The notes under the pieces: model-generated
The model's database searches: none
The model's input: only the letters and a program-made list of their open reading frames with translations
Told to the model about the DNA's origin: nothing
Part shown: positions 60,765-64,000 of the stretch, piece by piece
Numbering within the stretch: position 1 is the stretch's first letter
How the letters are laid out: each line of letters starts with the position of its first letter
Translations under genes and position numbers: made by a program
Source of the DNA: Epiperipatus broadwayi
Taxonomy: Eukaryota; Onychophora; Udeonychophora; Euonychophora; Peripatidae
Length of the DNA stretch: 64,000 bases
Direction: 5' to 3'
NCBI GenBank assembly: GCA_028023455.1
Contig: JAQFVV010012574.1
Coordinates: 855,501-919,500, forward strand

Positions 60765-61147
60765 AGAGCATACTAATAGCTTAAACAAGCTCTTAATTAA
60801 TAAGTGCAGTATGAGAAAATATTTGAAACTCCAAATCTCCAATTTTTTAGAATATTTGGACAGTAGATCTAAAACATAAACTCAAAACCCAACACTTATT
60901 TCATACATATACTTAAGTAGAAACTCCGAAATTTTTGGACATGAAAATGTCTTTAAATCCAGCTATCTAACTAAAATAGCTATATGGGACTGAACTAAAT
61001 TCTAGTGTCCAAATATTCTAGCTCTCCACTGATGTGAGCCATAAGCTCGAAACCAGTTAGTCTGGAGATGAGAATGTTCTGGATAGAGATTTCAAATATT
61101 TTCTCATACCACACATTAATTAAGAGCTTGTTTGAGCTATTGGTACG
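60765..61147. mobile_element. Foldback element of about 380 bp
   Basis: Outer arms 60765-60845 and 61080-61147 pair through 'aatagcttaaacaagctctt' (60776) with 'aagagcttgtttgagctatt' (61122) and 'gagaaaatatttgaaactcc' with 'atttcaaatattttctc'. An inner pair, 'agaatatttggacagta' with 'tagtgtccaaatattct', continues the fold. Confidence 0.88.
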
Positions 61148-64000
61148 GCCTCTGTATTGCATTTCATAACTACAAGCTTATAAAAGTAATGTCATGTTAT
61201 ATATGACTTGTTTCTTTGATTCTTATTTCCTTTCAAAAATATATTAATGTAAAGTATTCAGAATTGTTTTAATTTAGCTTCTAAAAATTGAATTATTTTA
61301 CATTCAAGTTGGTTAAATGTAATAAAAAATTTAAAATAATATTAATAACTAAAGAAAAATATAAGAAAAACATAAGAAAAATAGCCTGAAGTAAAACAAA
61401 AGAATTATATTTCAACCAATCATTACATAAAATTGCCAGTGATTTCTTGTGTCTTAGAAATTATGACCTTTGATTATTCACTTTTGTTGTCTTTTCTTCA
61501 TCTAGAATTAAGTATTTTAAATGAAAATCTAAATCTAGGTATATGATTAGTCAATATACTAGAAAAAGTAATCATTACATAAATATTATGAAAAATAGTT
61601 GCATTTTGATAGTTATACACTGAATGTCATTGATATTCAAATAGTGGTCAATGTTATTCATTTAGCTTGAATAGCAATCAAACACTATTCACTTTCTCTT
61701 GATTACTTTTCTTGTAAAATTTTAAAATGTTCAAATCAAAGTTCATATTTAGGTACATTAATGTAAAAACTTAATTATCAATGTAAAAAAATTACAAGAA
61801 ATATATTTATTTATGTTCAAAATCTATTATGAAAGTTTAAAACATTTTGGTTTGATTTATGACTTTGACAGTTAGAAAGGTCTGGAGAACAATGGCCAAA
61901 GTTGACAATTAATGCTTTATGACACCTTATAAGGGAAAAGAGAAGAAACTATATAACAAAAGACTGCAATGGAAAATCATTTTTTGGGGGGAATTAAAAA
62001 TTTAAATATCAATAAAACTATGACGTTACGACAAAATAAGCATAAAATAATGAATATGTGTGTGATTAATAGGCTGAAGCATATGTAAAAAAAATATTAA
62101 CCTATATTTGGAAAAATAAAATCCAAAAATATTACAATGATTGACAATGGATTAATATTAATATAAGAAAGAAATATTATTTGTAAACTTATTTAAATGA
62201 TTATTTTTGGAATCTGGCTTGTCAATTACCATAATAACATTTTTGAATTTTGTTGTTTTTTAATAGGGTTATATTATCAATGTTATGTATTTGATAAGCA
62301 ATAATTTATTTAAAGGTTTGTTAAAATTAAAAATTATTGTTATTATCATCATCATAACTATCAGTAAATAGAAAGGAATAAGAGATGCACTAAGAACTAA
62401 AAAAAACTGCATTAAATAAATTTATTTAACATTATTTAAGAAATAATATATATATAAATTAAAATAAAAAGTTCGTAAATAAAAATAAATTTATTAAAAA
62501 ACTAAAAGCTAAAATTAAAAAGAGTTATTTAAAGTATATATATCGCACAGATGGAATGAAAACTTTAAAGATTGGCATTGGTTTCAATGCGAACTTTTGG
62601 CCTAAGGTTAAATAAGGGATAGAATATTTTCTTTTCAAATGCAATCTATGTAGTTTATTCATACTTGACACTCTAATAAAATATTATTAAATTCCTCTGT
62701 GTGGATTGTTTAAAATAAAAATTTAAATTTAAAAATTAATAACCAATCTAAAATAATAAATTTTATTCCTCAATTTTAAATTTTTATATATATATATATA
62801 TGTGTGTTAATAAATGTTTTTTTTGTGTGTGTACTGGCAGTGGTTTTTTTTATTGAAGATATATTTTAAATAAATAATATATACATTATCTCTGCTGCTC
62901 CCCGAGCTAGTGGCATGGACTGACGGTCGGAATAAAATATATACATATGTAAAAGTAAAATCTTAACAGCATGTATCTAACTACTCTATAAATTTTCCAG
63001 GTTCAAATAGTCTGGTGGTGCCCTGTATGGCTGATATGGTAAGACTCCATGATCACCCTGACCATAATAATATATATGTTTTTACATTATGCAGTCATAC
63101 ATCCTATATTACCTACATTGTTTACCTATTAAGAGAGTTTACAATTCATGTTTTATAAATTTTGTAGTTTTTTTTATTGATTTATAATACTTTGTTCATC
63201 ATTCTTTGCTAATATTTATAATTATACAACCCAAACACTTGCACATAATTCTCATTATATGAAGTCCACACAATACTTTGTGAACAATATGTAACAACTG
63301 TTTTCTTATTTCATTATTAGTTTTATATTTACATTGAACATTCAAAATTTAAGCTCTCTTATTGGCTCTTTGGATGATTATTGTATTGGTTTGGGAAATA
63401 TTATATATGAGTCTATTTAACTGTACTTGAAATATGGTATGATATAGTACATAGGTTTACATACATTATATGTCTGTCTATGAACAATAATCATGATGAT
63501 AATATTAAATAGCATATAATCTATTAATTAGTCAACCATTAGTAATTTCAGTTTAAAATCATTATCTATTTGGGTGTTTATTTCAATTTAGGTGACTCAA
63601 AATGAAAAGCAATAATAAATTTATAAAATACCAACCTGCATACATATTGGATTCGATTTGGAACAGACAAAATTTGAAAGTTGGAAAAAGTTTTTGATCA
63701 GAAGTTTTATTTCAAATAGCCAGCTAATAACTATTCAATAATGATTAGCAAAAAGAGATGATAAAAAATAAAACAAGAGTAAAAATTAGGTAAATCAGTG
63801 CACCTCCTGACAACTTACATGTCTGATGAGTATTACTTTCTTTTCCACAATTCTTCTGTAGGGGACAGATGACAGTGAGTTTGTCTATAATAGGCTATTT
63901 AAAAGTTGCTTTAAACAATTTACTCTCAGATTTAATGATTTATATAATAATAAAAGAAAAACTGTAGATCACCAATTTTTATTCACTGATTTTTATGATA
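61148..64000. other. AT-rich non-coding stretch
   Basis: No gene. At 62890-62935 a GC-richer patch ('gctgctccccgagctagtgg') is unassigned. At 62997-63055 'caaatagtctggtggtgccc' is the complement of a module of family B ('gggcaccactagattatctg'), suggesting a short family B scrap. A (TA)n run is at 62788-62801. Confidence 0.55.

Overview
The window looks like gene-poor, non-coding nuclear DNA from an animal, probably an invertebrate. By eye it is about three-quarters A+T, rich in (TA)n, (AAT)n and poly-T tracts. Its only recognisable coding traces are transposon relics: a hAT/GTF2IRD2-ZBED-like transposase, an RTE-type reverse transcriptase and a pogo/Tigger transposase tail. There are also tRNA-derived SINEs and a decayed 3' end of 18S rRNA. 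I see no host protein gene, intact tRNA or CRISPR. The open frames present are mostly low-complexity translations or chance frames; two small ones (6936-7079 and 45879-46028, both minus) are recorded with low confidence. The window could be an intergenic desert or a very large intron. I cannot name the species.

Layout. 1-7.9 kb: repeat family A (1236-1757; inverted dimer 5487-6321; stub 7750-7833), one arm of repeat family B (1757-2875), a trinucleotide array, and a TIR element holding a 47-codon frame (6725-7445). 12.3-16.4 kb: a C-skewed block that is an old inverted relative of the G-skewed block at 38.2-42.0 kb. 17-21.7 kb: a GC-richer SINE scrap, a foldback element and a tRNA-like relic. 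25.0-28.0 kb: a complete but dead hAT element with an 8-bp target duplication, carrying a nested hairpin insert. 29.3-29.7 kb: a pogo/Tigger-like short element. 30.5-31.3 kb: about 2.2 tandem units of about 353 bp, each full unit with a hammerhead ribozyme. 33-34 kb and 43.4-44.6 kb: foldback families, one tRNA-like. 35.1, 36.4 and 46.4 kb: tRNA-derived SINEs. 37.8 kb: 18S rRNA tail. 38.2-42.0 kb: G-skewed insertion with 37-39-bp flanking repeats. 46.1-47.6 kb: RTE relic. 51.7-54.05 kb: giant foldback of family B. 54.05-54.45 kb: another foldback, then a third tandem-type hammerhead copy. 57.7 and 60.4-61.1 kb: further hairpins.

The main biological theme is self-cleaving-RNA and foldback mobile elements. 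Two sequence families that do not resemble each other outside the core both carry type I hammerhead motifs with a minimal stem III and a long paired stem I. One is the tandem family at 30.7, 31.1 and 54.3 kb; the other is foldback family A at 1.4 and 6.2 kb. A stub of family A and a hairpin related to the 54.3-kb element are each flanked by perfect 14-bp target duplications, which suggests they share an integration route. Metazoan retrozymes and Penelope-like elements are the known precedents. The second theme is the pair of strand-asymmetric 3.8-4.1 kb blocks, which match no family I recognise.

All base-composition and identity statements are by-eye readings, not computed values.
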